A stretch of DNA of 64,000 nt from Achromobacter sp. UMC71 (GCF_014170305.1 NZ_LZZT01000031.1:248001-312000), one strand, 5' to 3'; positions 8,553 to 16,379 are shown, counted from the stretch's first letter. The notes: generated by a model from the sequence alone, not told the origin. Numbers and translations are program-made.

Positions 8553-10006
8553 CGCGCCGTTTTCCCCAAGGCGGGGTCCAGCGCGGGCAGGGTCTCATCG
8601 CCCTTGAATTGCGGCGCGCCGGCTTCGTTATCGGGATTGATCCCGCTGCGGGTGGGATCCCACTTGATCACAAAGCAGATGATGCTGGCGACCAGGGGCA
8701 CCACCGACAGGATCAGGAAAGTCTTCTCCAGGCCATAGCTTTCGCGGAACAGCGGAAACACCAGCAGCCCGACCGCCGCGCCGATGGAGCCCAGCGCGCC
8801 GATGACGCCGTTGGCGCCGGCCCGCAACTCGCCGCGGAACGACAGCGACGACAGGCTCTTGCCGTTGGCGCCCGGCCCGCCCGAATGGAACAGAATGAAT
8901 AGCGACGGCACCGCTACCGCCAGCCACAGCGGCATCTTGCCGTGGAAGGTGCCCAGGATGAGCAGCATCAGGAATACCGCGGCAAAGCCAAAGGCCGACG
9001 CCCGCCGCAGCCCCAGCTTGCGACCGATCAGCGGCGACATGAAGCCGCCAAAAATGCCGAAGATGTTGAACACCAGCGCGCCGACCGTGGCGTAGACGAA
9101 GTCCTTGCCGAACAACGCCGCGCTGATCACCGGCAGATACCAGCCCACCGCGAAATACTGGATGGACTGGCCGATCTGCACCGTGGCGGCCAGGATCGTG
9201 CGCGGCAGATAAACGCCACGGAAAATCAGCAGCACGTTGGCCAATCCGCGCCGCGCCTGGTTCGCCACGGGCACGCGTTCGGCCAGCGGCGCGGCGGCGA
9301 AAGGCTGGCCATAGATGCGCGTCATCGCCGTCGCCGCTTCGTCCACCCGTTCCTTGCGCGCCAGCCAGATCGGGCTTTCAACCATGTAGCTCAGTTGCAG
9401 CACCAGGATCGTCACGGCAAACACCGCCGTGGCCGCCACCGAATAGCGCCAGATCGCATCGCCCACGTCCCACGAATAGAACAGCAGCGCCAGCAGCAGG
9501 TTGGTGCACACGGCCGTGTACCACATGCCCTGCCAGGTATTCAGCCGGCTCTTGAACTTGACCGGCGTGAACTCCGCCAGCACCGCCATCGCGATGGCGA
9601 AGTCGATGCCGTAGGCCGCTCCCACGAAGAACCGGCCCGCCAGGATTACCTCGAAAGACGGCGCGAGCACCACCAGCAGCGCGCCGATCAACGCCAGCAG
9701 CTTGGCCGCGATCAGCGGCCGCATGCGGCCCCAGCGATCGGCCATCCAGCCACCGATGGGGTTGAAGGCAATGGCCACCCATGACGCGAACGACGTCATC
9801 AATGCGACCTGCCCGGCGGTCAGGCCCAGGTTGCGCGTCATGGGGCCCAGACCCGCGCTGAGCGCGGAATTGGCGAAAGCGTCCAGGAACAGACCTCCCA
9901 GGGCGAGCCACCAGATCAGGCCGGCTCGGCCAAAGATGCCCGGGCGTGAATCTATGTAGGCGATGACATCGTCGATGCCACGCAGCTTGATGGATGTGGA
10001 TTGCAC
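8549..10006 (-). CDS. MFS transporter, first gene of the glp-like operon
   Basis: A 485-residue 12-helix permease. The MFS loop motif (GGWMADRWGRMRP) lies between helices 2 and 3, and a sugar-porter-like VESPIWLARKER segment follows helix 6. The start is GTG at 10006, chosen for the AGAGGAG ribosome-binding site 7-8 nt upstream. It is the first gene after the promoter at 10107-10135 and presumably imports the polyol (or its phosphodiester or ether derivative) used by the kinase and dehydrogenase downstream. The sequence does not identify the solute. Confidence 0.88.
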   Translation of the reverse strand: MQSTSIKLRGIDDVIAYIDSRPGIFGRAGLIWWLALGGLFLDAFANSALSAGLGPMTRNLGLTAGQVALMTSFASWVAIAFNPIGGWMADRWGRMRPLIAAKLLALIGALLVVLAPSFEVILAGRFFVGAAYGIDFAIAMAVLAEFTPVKFKSRLNTWQGMWYTAVCTNLLLALLFYSWDVGDAIWRYSVAATAVFAVTILVLQLSYMVESPIWLARKERVDEAATAMTRIYGQPFAAAPLAERVPVANQARRGLANVLLIFRGVYLPRTILAATVQIGQSIQYFAVGWYLPVISAALFGKDFVYATVGALVFNIFGIFGGFMSPLIGRKLGLRRASAFGFAAVFLMLLILGTFHGKMPLWLAVAVPSLFILFHSGGPGANGKSLSSLSFRGELRAGANGVIGALGSIGAAVGLLVFPLFRESYGLEKTFLILSVVPLVASIICFVIKWDPTRSGINPDNEAGAPQFKGDETLPALDPALGKTAR

Positions 10007-10029
10007 GGCTGTCTCCTCTTGGAATTATT

Positions 10030-10090
10030 TCTGTAAGAGGTCGACGCAACGTGCACGCGATAAAAGACCATCTTACAGATGGTCTTTTAT
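10030..10090 (-). promoter_or_regulatory. Leader RNA element: terminator-like hairpin plus loop-complementary segment
   Basis: A perfect 13-bp inverted repeat (10060-10072 / 10078-10090, 5-nt spacer) sits at the start of the predicted leader. As RNA it forms GACCAUC-UGUAA-GAUGGUC followed by UUUUAU, the shape of an intrinsic terminator. The 9 nt spanning the loop (minus-strand UCUGUAAGA, 10079-10071) are perfectly complementary to UCUUACAGA (10038-10030), which lies just before the ribosome-binding site. Formation of the two pairings would be mutually exclusive or a pseudoknot. A GlpP-like RNA-binding protein is encoded by the same operon, so antitermination control is likely but not shown. 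Confidence 0.65.
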
Positions 10091-10106
10091 CTAAATCTGT
10101 GCGGTG

Positions 10107-10135
10107 ACTTTATGGACTATCCAGAACAGTGTCAA
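10107..10135 (-). promoter_or_regulatory. Sigma-70 promoter of the glp-like operon
   Basis: On the minus strand a perfect -35 TTGACA (10135-10130) is followed after exactly 17 nt by TAAAGT (10112-10107) as -10. Transcription would begin near 10100, about 95 nt before the GTG of the MFS gene and only ~10 nt before the leader hairpin. Confidence 0.75.
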
Positions 10136-10227
10136 GCAGGAAAAACACCCATCGGCGACTGGCGGTATGCTCGCTGGCACGCCGATTCCGGCATACTTTC
10201 CACTCCTGACCACGCCCCCTGCCACCC

Positions 10228-10617
10228 ATGATCCGACACGCCCTTGCGCTTTGCCTGATGCTGTCCCCCGCCCTCGCCCTGGCGGCTTCGACCCCGGACT
10301 ATATGGATCAATACAACCGCTGCCTGAAAGACGCCGGCGCGGTCAACAACGGTACCGTCGAAGCCTGCTCGAACGCCGTATCGTCCGCGGCCAAGCGCGA
10401 GATCAACGCCCAGTACGCCAAGATCCACGCGCGCCTGGCCATCGACTTCCCGGAAGACGCCGATAAACTCGAGGAAGCCCAGAAAGCCTGGCTGGTCTAT
10501 CGCAACGGCCACTGCTCGCTGGCGGGCGCGCACGTCGGTTCGCCCATGTACGAATACTGCCCGATGCTGCTCAACGCCAACCGTGCCGGCGAGCTGCGGG
10601 AATTGGCGGGTGACTAG
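10228..10617 (+). CDS. LprI/DUF1311-family secreted protein
   Basis: A 129-residue exported protein: signal peptide ~1-19 (ALCLMLSPALALAAS), then a helical domain with paired cysteines (RCL, EAC, HCSL, YCPM) and the QKAWLVYRNGHC segment that typifies the DUF1311/LprI group. Some members inhibit lysozyme in the periplasm; I cannot say whether this one does. It is divergent from the glp-like operon and stands alone. Confidence 0.8.
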   Translation: MIRHALALCLMLSPALALAASTPDYMDQYNRCLKDAGAVNNGTVEACSNAVSSAAKREINAQYAKIHARLAIDFPEDADKLEEAQKAWLVYRNGHCSLAGAHVGSPMYEYCPMLLNANRAGELRELAGD

Positions 10618-10745
10618 CCCCTGAGCGACGCAGGCGGCAACGGCAGCTGGTCTGGCCGGCGCATTCGTAGCCCGGCCGGCTTGCCGGAACAACGCGACAT
10701 TGGTACCTTTGCTGCGTCCCCCCTTCCTTACCGGAGTGCGCCACC

Positions 10746-11105
10746 ATGACCATCGTCGTCTACGCCGCCAATGCCCGCGCCCTTTGGGAAACCATCCAGG
10801 CGGACATCGCGCCCATCGGCGCCAAAGCCAGCTCAGGCGGCAACACTTGGCGCAAGGACGACAGCGGCCGCGCCACCAAGATCTACCGCGCCACACCCAC
10901 CGGCCAGCACGACGAACGCGCGTATTTCGTGGGCACCGTGCGCACGGGCCAATTGATGCTGCTGGACCTGCTGCCCGGCAGCGAGCCCCTGAACTGGCCA
11001 CTGTTCGGCGCGCTGCATGGCCATCTGTCCGGCATGCTGCTGGCCACCTACCCCGACGCCATCCTGTCGCTGAATCTCTTTCCGAACAAGCCGGCCCCCG
11101 AATAA
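10746..11105 (+). CDS. Hypothetical protein (119 aa)
   Basis: A 119-residue protein with no signal peptide, no clear membrane helix and no motif I recognise. The start is supported by a purine-rich GGAG 11 nt upstream. The amphipathic central part (TGQLMLLDLLPGSEPLNWPL) suggests a small globular cytosolic protein. The next gene begins 13 bp after its stop, so the two are probably cotranscribed. Function unknown. Confidence 0.6.
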   Translation: MTIVVYAANARALWETIQADIAPIGAKASSGGNTWRKDDSGRATKIYRATPTGQHDERAYFVGTVRTGQLMLLDLLPGSEPLNWPLFGALHGHLSGMLLATYPDAILSLNLFPNKPAPE

Positions 11106-11118
11106 GGACATCCCTGTT

Positions 11119-11649
11119 TTGCTGCTGTTGACCGTTGGCGTACTGACTGCTTTATCGCTGGCCGCATTGCTGTGGCGCATCTGGCGCCGCCCCGCCGGCA
11201 AGACCGCCGGCGATATCCTGCGCGGCGCGGCCGGCGGCGCCGGCCTGTTCCTTGCCCTGGGGCCGCCTGCCGGCACCGTGGTTTTCGCGCTGTTCGTGAC
11301 CATCGCCGGCCATGATCTGGACAGCCTGAAGAACCTGCCGATGATGATCTTCATGGTGCCCTATTCCTACCTCTTTGGCGGAGTGCCCGCGTTGCTCTGC
11401 GGCGGGGTGGCCGGCGCGTTTCGGCCGGCGCGCGCGTCGTGGCGCTCGTATTGCTGGCCGGGCCTGCTAGGCGGCCTGTACGCCTCTGGCTTCCAGCTTG
11501 GCTTCGCATCTCGCGACTACTCCTGGTCGGACCTGACGGGGCTATTGGTCATTGGAGGGATCCCGGGACTGGTCAGCGGCGTGGCGTGCGCCCGGGTGCT
11601 GTACGGCAAATCGCCTGTGGCCGCCGCCGAGCCGGACGCGCCGACGTGA
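11119..11649 (+). CDS. Hypothetical inner-membrane protein
   Basis: A 176-residue protein with four or five hydrophobic stretches (roughly 1-20, 36-62, 73-100, 113-130, 138-160), Gly-rich throughout and ending in an Ala/Pro tail. The start is TTG at 11119; no ATG fits better. It follows the 119-residue gene by 13 bp. I do not recognise a family. Confidence 0.55.
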   Translation: MLLLTVGVLTALSLAALLWRIWRRPAGKTAGDILRGAAGGAGLFLALGPPAGTVVFALFVTIAGHDLDSLKNLPMMIFMVPYSYLFGGVPALLCGGVAGAFRPARASWRSYCWPGLLGGLYASGFQLGFASRDYSWSDLTGLLVIGGIPGLVSGVACARVLYGKSPVAAAEPDAPT

Positions 11650-11732
11650 CGCGCCTGGGGCGGGCCCTGCGGTTCCCGGAATTACAATTCCCGTCGATGG
11701 CATCGCACCCTGCTTCTTCCCAGGAAACACCC

Positions 11733-12314
11733 ATGAAGATATCCCTGCCCCGTCTGTTGGCCACCCTGGCCGCAAGCCTGTGCGCCACGGCCGCCTTGGC
11801 CGCCGACGGTGCCGTCGCTGCGGCCCAAGCCCAGCTCACCCGCATGACACCCGCCTCGAAGATCGAGTGCCGCGCAGACGGCTACGGCGGCGCAACCTGC
11901 ACCGCCGATGGCTATTCCGTGAACCTGGGCGACTGCGGCGACGGCGCCGCGTTCGGCTCGATCGCGGCCGATGGCGGGCTCGACCTGAACGATCGCATCG
12001 ATGGCGAAGGCAGCCCCGTCGCCCACGTGCAAGACCGCCAGTTCGTCTGCATCCCCGCCATGGCGCGCAAGGGCGAAACTCAGCGTCACTACGTCATCGT
12101 CGTGCCCACCGCCAGCGTGCCGGAATGCCGCGACAACGCGCTGTGCAAGGACGCCGACCTGCCGGTGCAATGGAAAGCAGCAAAGAGCGGCCAGGCCTGC
12201 CAGCGCGGCAAGGACGACAACTACATCGGCGACTGCCCCGCGGGGTGGGTGGATGTGGGCCAGATCGACCAGTACGACACGCTGGCGCCCATGCCGGCCA
12301 AACAGGCCAAGTGA
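11733..12314 (+). CDS. Hypothetical periplasmic protein, Cys-rich
   Basis: A 193-residue exported protein: Lys-Arg N-terminus and hydrophobic core give a clear signal peptide (~1-24, cut near ALAA-DG). The mature part has about eight cysteines, consistent with disulfides in the periplasm. The ATG at 11733 is chosen because the signal peptide begins there and AGGAAA lies just upstream. No known family recognised. Confidence 0.65.
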   Translation: MKISLPRLLATLAASLCATAALAADGAVAAAQAQLTRMTPASKIECRADGYGGATCTADGYSVNLGDCGDGAAFGSIAADGGLDLNDRIDGEGSPVAHVQDRQFVCIPAMARKGETQRHYVIVVPTASVPECRDNALCKDADLPVQWKAAKSGQACQRGKDDNYIGDCPAGWVDVGQIDQYDTLAPMPAKQAK

Positions 12315-12422
12315 GCGGCATGATGCGCGGATCGACATTGGCGCCGACAAGCCGGCGGCGTTCAACAACCCGCCGGACACATTCACGATTCAATTGCAGG
12401 CCATACCGGGACAACGCTAGCG

Positions 12423-12692
12423 TCAGTTACCCATGGCGCGGCGCAACCGGTCCAGTTCGGCCCGATTCAAGCGCTTGGCCTCATCTTCGGCATAGCTGCG
12501 TTCATTCGGTTCGTACTTACCGTCGTACAGGCAGTTGGTAACCCGGCACTCGAGCGAAGTCCGGGAAGAAGATGGGGCCGACACCGGCCCCGGATTCGGC
12601 GACGACCAAGGCGAAGCGGAGGACGAACATCCGGACACCAGCACGGCGCACGCCAGCACAAAAGCGCCGCGGCAGAGCGTTTCAATCGACAT
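12423..12692 (-). CDS. Small putative lipoprotein (89 aa)
   Basis: An 89-residue protein with a lipoprotein signal: hydrophobic core followed by the lipobox VSGC, Cys at ~22, then a Ser/Pro-rich linker and a charged helical tail. After cleavage by LspA it would be a ~68-residue lipid-anchored envelope protein; Ser at +2 suggests outer-membrane sorting. A second cysteine pair (ECRVTNCLYDG) is present. No family recognised. Confidence 0.6.
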   Translation of the reverse strand: MSIETLCRGAFVLACAVLVSGCSSSASPWSSPNPGPVSAPSSSRTSLECRVTNCLYDGKYEPNERSYAEDEAKRLNRAELDRLRRAMGN

Positions 12693-12872
12693 TTACCCTC
12701 GCTCGAAAAGACAGACTTGACCCGTCTTTATAGCAAGCTTGGTGGGGGGATCAAAGCGGCGCCTGCACCCCGGCGGGCTTTCCCGGCCCATCCTGGACAG
12801 GCCAGCGGGTTGCATCCGGCGGGCCCCTCGGACTCGCAAAATAGGGGTCATGCCGGGCGACGCGGCATCGTC

Positions 12873-13496
12873 TCACCGGGGGTGTTTCAGCATGTCATCG
12901 CGAGCGTGTTCCGCACGAGACGCCCCAATCGCGGTTTCCACCTTCTTCACTTCTTCCGGCGGCGGCAGCACCGCAGGAAAACCTAGCGCCTCGATCCACA
13001 GTTCACGGGTCCACCCCATGGTGTGATACAGGTGATGGTCCTCATCCTTCTCGACCGCCTCGTACGCCTTCTTCAGCGTGGCGGCCTCGGCCCCCGAAAG
13101 CTTGTCGGCGACCAGGCCAATCAACTCCCAATTCTGGTGGTCCTTGGTCTCGGCCAACACCACGCATTCACCGGCCACGATCTGCGCCGCCGACGGATCG
13201 CCCCCTTTTTTTGCCATTTCCATGGCGGCAACCAGGCCATCGGCATGATGTTTGACGATTTTCCTGCTTGGCACGGCGGCCGCCGGATCCAGCCCTAGTT
13301 CTTCAAATACCGTCAACAGCACCTGCTTGTGGGTTTTGGTCTCGTCCAGATAACCCTGCCATTCCTTGCGCAGATCATCGTTCACCGCACAGGTCAGGGC
13401 CGTCGTATAGACGCCCACGCCCCCTATTTCCGTTTCCAGCGCCTGGTACAGCAGGTCGTGGATTTGCTCGGTATTTCCTTTTTTGGTTGCAGCCAT
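12873..13496 (-). CDS. Ferritin-like (rubrerythrin-type) four-helix protein
   Basis: A 207-residue, all-helical cytosolic protein. Spaced Glu/His motifs of a di-iron four-helix bundle are visible: ETEIGG near 20, DETKTHKQ near 47, AETKDHQNW near 105 and EKDEDHHLYH near 142. The start ATG at 13496 follows GAGGAG at the right distance. It could act in iron binding, oxygen or stress handling, or as a Dps/rubrerythrin relative; it lacks a rubredoxin CxxC domain. It is transcribed alone. Confidence 0.7.
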   Translation of the reverse strand: MAATKKGNTEQIHDLLYQALETEIGGVGVYTTALTCAVNDDLRKEWQGYLDETKTHKQVLLTVFEELGLDPAAAVPSRKIVKHHADGLVAAMEMAKKGGDPSAAQIVAGECVVLAETKDHQNWELIGLVADKLSGAEAATLKKAYEAVEKDEDHHLYHTMGWTRELWIEALGFPAVLPPPEEVKKVETAIGASRAEHARDDMLKHPR

Positions 13497-13747
13497 GATG
13501 CAGACTCCTCGATAGTGCAAACATGCGCCGGATGGTCGCATACCGAGGTGCACAGCAAGCGGCGATCCCGGTGCAACGCGCACACGCGCCTTGTCTCGCA
13601 TCTCAGAACAAGGTCTGGGCAGTATGCGTCTGAAGGCCAGGATCCCACACCGAGTTCGCGAGCCGACCGGTCAGTAGATGAGAAAGTCCACCCCGAAGCA
13701 CCAGCCATTCGGTCTGGCGCATGGGCAAGGCCACGATAGTCAGGCGC

Positions 13748-14188
13748 TCAAAGACGAGTCCCCTGAACCAATCGCTCGACCTCGCCAAATACCTCTTCCG
13801 CGAGCGTCTGGGGCACGCCCCAGTAGTCGAATATCCCGCCATCCGACAGATTTTGTCCGCACGTGACAAACACGCCTGTACCGAATCGATTCTTGAAATG
13901 GGTTGCCAACCACCCAACGAAGCCGCTGTTGTCCGCCCCAGGAGGGAAATGAAATCGAAACAGCCCGAATTGTTCGTCGTGCGTTCCGTCACTGGGTACA
14001 AGCTGGCTCCACACATTGTCATCCCGCACCAAGGCAAGAGCATCTGCGCGGACTGCGCCGGGAAACTGGTCCAACGGGAACTCCACGAATGCGTAGGTCC
14101 CCGGGTATATGCGCAGCCGCGCCTGGGTGATGACGTGTCGTAGACGTTGCTCGGTTTGCTCAGCGGTCTCGCGGGAAATATTAACCAT
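13748..14188 (-). CDS. Hypothetical protein (146 aa)
   Basis: A compact, soluble 146-residue protein beginning MVNISRETAEQTEQRL and containing YAFVEFPLDQFP and an aromatic-rich C-terminus (DYWGVPQTLAEEVF). No signal peptide or membrane helix. I suspect it belongs to a small domain-of-unknown-function family but cannot name it with confidence. It stands alone beside a decayed region. Confidence 0.55.
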   Translation of the reverse strand: MVNISRETAEQTEQRLRHVITQARLRIYPGTYAFVEFPLDQFPGAVRADALALVRDDNVWSQLVPSDGTHDEQFGLFRFHFPPGADNSGFVGWLATHFKNRFGTGVFVTCGQNLSDGGIFDYWGVPQTLAEEVFGEVERLVQGTRL

Positions 14189-14364
14189 GGCCTTTCATAC
14201 CTTGGGGCAGATTGCGGATCAGATCGGGTGTAGCACGAGCGCGACGCGGTTTTACGGAAATCCCCTACGGGTATATCGGCAGCGCTGATCCGCCCTCCGC
14301 CTGAAAAGACGGCCCATACGGCATCCCCATGCGCCCACGCGCGGAGTGAAGATTGGAGACTGAC

Positions 14365-14617
14365 TCAGTATCCGCGGTCCGCGACACGCCAGCGGTCCCC
14401 AGACACGCAGCAATTCCGCCTCGGGCTGGCCGATCCAGGCATCCATAGTGCGCCGCACAGCGTGCTTTTCGCGCGTGTGGCGGGCTTCAGCGCGCGCCAA
14501 CGGCTCCTGGATCTTGGCAATCTTCTCGGTCGAGGCTTTGTCCTCCTGGACCGTCTTGGTGGCAATGCCGCCGGCGTCGGCCTGTGCCTTCTGGCGGCGC
14601 GCGTCCAGATCCCTCAT
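14365..14617 (-). pseudogene. Remnant of a helical protein with a WIGxPE..L...WG C-terminal domain
   Basis: Reading from 14617 down, an Ala/Lys/Glu-rich helical stretch leads into MDAWIGQPEAELLRVWGP, the start of a small domain common at the end of bacterial lipoproteins, where WG is normally followed by a strand and a YLTYS-like motif. Here the frame diverges right after WGP; a +1 frame continues WRVADRGY and stops at once. There is no convincing start or signal peptide. I read it as a frameshifted gene fragment. The remaining bases of 14189-14867 hold only this and the hairpins after the cold-shock gene. Confidence 0.45.
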
Positions 14618-14788
14618 CTTGCGCGCCGCGACCCGCTGGGCGCTGGCAGGAGTTCGCAGTATTAATGGAACCTGAATGACAGGATTCAGAACGATCACGG
14701 GCCGACCGTGTTCGGCAGGTCTTACAGCCCTCGACCTGCCCACCTGCCACGCACGTGCGCAAAGCGATGTTGCGCCGGACAAATGAAA

Positions 14789-14820
14789 GGGCCGGCTCCC
14801 ATGTTTCAAGGAGCCGGCCC
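14789..14820 (-). terminator. Terminator downstream of the cold-shock gene
   Basis: An 11-bp perfect stem (GGGCCGGCTCC / GGAGCCGGCCC) with a 10-nt loop, followed on the minus strand by TTTCATTTG. A second GC-rich hairpin (14839-14862) lies between it and the stop codon, giving two hairpins in tandem. Confidence 0.7.
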
Positions 14821-14867
14821 AACAACTTGCTGCCAAGCGGCCTGCATTTCAGCAGGCCGTTCAGCGA

Positions 14868-15077
14868 TTAAATCGATTTGATCATCGTCGCCTGAGGACC
14901 TTTCTGCCCCTGGGCCGCCACGAATGACACGCGCTGGTTCTCTTCAAGAGATTTGTGCCCATCACCCTGAATTTCAGAGTAATGCGCGAAGAGGTCTTTG
15001 CCGCCCAGCTCCGGAGAAATAAAGCCGAAGCCCTTGTCGTTGTTGAACCACTTCACGATACCAGTTTCAATCTTCAA
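14868..15077 (-). CDS. CspA-family cold-shock protein
   Basis: A 69-residue single cold-shock domain that binds single-stranded RNA/DNA and melts secondary structure. RNP1 is canonical (KGFGFI, ~15-20); RNP2 reads DLFAHY rather than the usual VFVHF, so one aromatic is shifted to Tyr and the Val to Leu. A long AT-rich 5' region (15078-15231) precedes it, as is usual for csp genes whose leaders act as thermosensors. I see no other gene in that leader region. Confidence 0.92.
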   Translation of the reverse strand: MKIETGIVKWFNNDKGFGFISPELGGKDLFAHYSEIQGDGHKSLEENQRVSFVAAQGQKGPQATMIKSI

Positions 15078-15231
15078 TGTAAGTCCTAGATTTTCCGGGA
15101 AAAAATATTCCCGGGGCCACTATGGGCGATCTGACGTCATAAAGATATGGCTGTTTCAAAATAATACGAACACCATGACCAGGTCGGCACGCAAACGGGG
15201 GAACCTGATCGCCTCCCCCGCGCGCACCCCA

Positions 15232-15310
15232 CAAGGCATTCCTGCCTAGAGGGTTTCAGGGCTGCAACCCGGCCTGAAAGCCAGTTGCAACAGTCTTGCA
15301 GACACTGCTC
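15232..15310. repeat. 79-bp direct repeat, left copy
   Basis: Matches 17792-17870 at 76 of 79 positions. It contains internal dyads (TTTCAGG / CCTGAAA, GTTGCAAC, GTCT-TGC-AGAC). In this copy the terminator stem of the right-hand copy is disrupted (CTAGAGGG for CAAGGGGG). It lies 18 bp before the tRNA-like RNA and may be one end of an inserted element. Confidence 0.8.
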
Positions 15311-15327
15311 CCCGCCTTGTAGGGAGG

Positions 15328-15466
15328 GCCATCATCGGAGCGGTAGCTCAGTGGTAGAGCGCCCACAGGCTGTGAGGCTGGCAATGCGTCGGGGATGCGA
15401 CCTGATGCATCCAGACGGCGGCATTGCGCCGGCGCGGGTTCGAACCCCGCCCGCTCCGATGATGGC
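15328..15466 (+). ncRNA. tRNA-like structured RNA with 16-bp terminal stem
   Basis: The ends form a perfect 16-bp stem (15328-15343 with 15451-15466). Its inner 7 bp look like a tRNA acceptor stem (GGAGCGG / CCGCTCC). Next come TA, a canonical D arm (GCTC-AGTGGTA-GAGC, 15346-15360) and, at the 3' side, a canonical T arm (GCGGG-TTCGAAC-CCCGC, 15434-15450). Between them are 73 nt instead of ~22: a 7-bp hairpin with a 3-nt loop (15361-15378) where the anticodon arm should be, and a long hairpin of ~18 pairs (15380-15429). CCA is not encoded. A UGUGA (15371-15375) could be read as a His-type GUG anticodon but the flanking stem is poor. I treat it as a novel tRNA-like RNA or a highly derived tRNA. 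Confidence 0.65.
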
Positions 15467-15633
15467 AAGTAGTAGCGCCCAGGCTATGGGCATAGGCCGC
15501 AGCAGCGGTGACGCTCGGGAAATCCGCAAGACGTGGGGATGCTCATGCACGGCAGGCAGTAGACGGCGAGTCGGGACACCGGAGCCAACCCGGGATCGCA
15601 TCCGGGGCCATCAACCACCCTCAAGGAATGCCC

Positions 15634-15711
15634 GTGATCAAGTTTCTGGAAGCCCTGCTCGACATCATCGCCCCGATCCTTAGCGTGCTGGATCGCAACG
15701 GCAAGCTGTAA
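15634..15711 (+). CDS. Micro-ORF, 25-residue amphipathic peptide
   Basis: A GTG start 7 nt after AAGGAA opens a 25-codon frame whose first 19 residues form an amphipathic or hydrophobic helix (FLEALLDIIAPILSVL) with a charged tail (DRNGKL). It follows the tRNA-like RNA by 168 bp. It could be a type I toxin-like membrane peptide or phage debris. The evidence is only the ribosome-binding site and composition. Confidence 0.3.
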   Translation: MIKFLEALLDIIAPILSVLDRNGKL

Positions 15712-15740
15712 TCCATCGTCAAGCCACCTGCAGGCCCATA

Positions 15741-16130
15741 TCACCTACGGGCGAGCCAGTACCAAATCGCAGCCGCGATTGCCAACCACAAGGCAACGAT
15801 GACGACCGCACCAATCGTGCTACTAGGCTTCGCGCCTTGCACGCGCATCCATTCATCCGCCTGCTCTCGACATTCCGAAAGAACCGTGGCCGGCAGCAAC
15901 TTGATGGCAAACCAAATGAGACACGGAAGCAGCAATACATCGTCCAAATACCCAAACACCGGGATGAAATCCGGAATCAGGTCGACTGGACTGAGTGCAT
16001 AGGCTACGACAAATATCCCAAGGGCCTTTGCATACCAAGGGGTCCTAGGGTTCCTCCCCGCGAACCAGAGGGTCACACCGTCACGCTTAATACGCTTGGC
16101 CCAGGCCTTCAACTTGTCGCTTGTATTCAT
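15741..16130 (-). CDS. YkvA (DUF1232) family membrane protein
   Basis: A 129-residue protein with the DUF1232 core at ~45-80 (ALSPVDLIPDFIPVFGYLDD), in which the DLIPD and Y/LDD acidic motifs are conserved, and a C-terminal transmembrane segment (~105-126). The family is widespread and of unknown function. It is complete and intact in an otherwise decayed segment between the 79-bp repeats, so it may be cargo of the inserted element. Confidence 0.85.
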   Translation of the reverse strand: MNTSDKLKAWAKRIKRDGVTLWFAGRNPRTPWYAKALGIFVVAYALSPVDLIPDFIPVFGYLDDVLLLPCLIWFAIKLLPATVLSECREQADEWMRVQGAKPSSTIGAVVIVALWLAIAAAIWYWLARR

Positions 16131-16379
16131 GGCTCGCGCCGGGGAGTTCCGATGTCTGAAGGCGAATTGTAGTGGCGGGCGGCGTATTTACGCCCTGCCT
16201 TGCAAGCATCGCATTTACCCACGTTTTCTGGCCGAGGGCATCGGAGAGCGGGCCGGCGCCGCTTCGTCACCGGCGCAAAAAGTGACTTTCATCTTTGAAG
16301 TGAACTGATCGGGCCTCCCGGCCTGCGCTCCGAAGCCATCCAAATTCCTGGAGGTTCAAACCCCAAAAGGCAGGAAAAA

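Noticed and set aside
10060-10090. Simple bidirectional terminator between convergent genes
   Set aside because: The flanking genes are divergent and the hairpin lies just downstream of a good promoter, so it belongs to a leader.
14252-14836. Intact 194-residue gene on the minus strand
   Set aside because: Only a central ~80 residues look protein-like; both ends run through terminator hairpins and low-complexity shadow sequence.
15337-15458. tRNA-His(GUG) interrupted by a group I intron
   Set aside because: The inserted sequence is ~50 nt, far below group I size, has no catalytic-core motifs, and the putative anticodon stem has mismatches.
15328-15466. Ordinary tRNA, selenocysteine tRNA, tmRNA or bacterial Y RNA
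   Set aside because: There is no 7-nt anticodon loop or UCA anticodon, no tag reading frame, and the order of arms is not that of a permuted YrlA; kept as an unassigned tRNA-like RNA.
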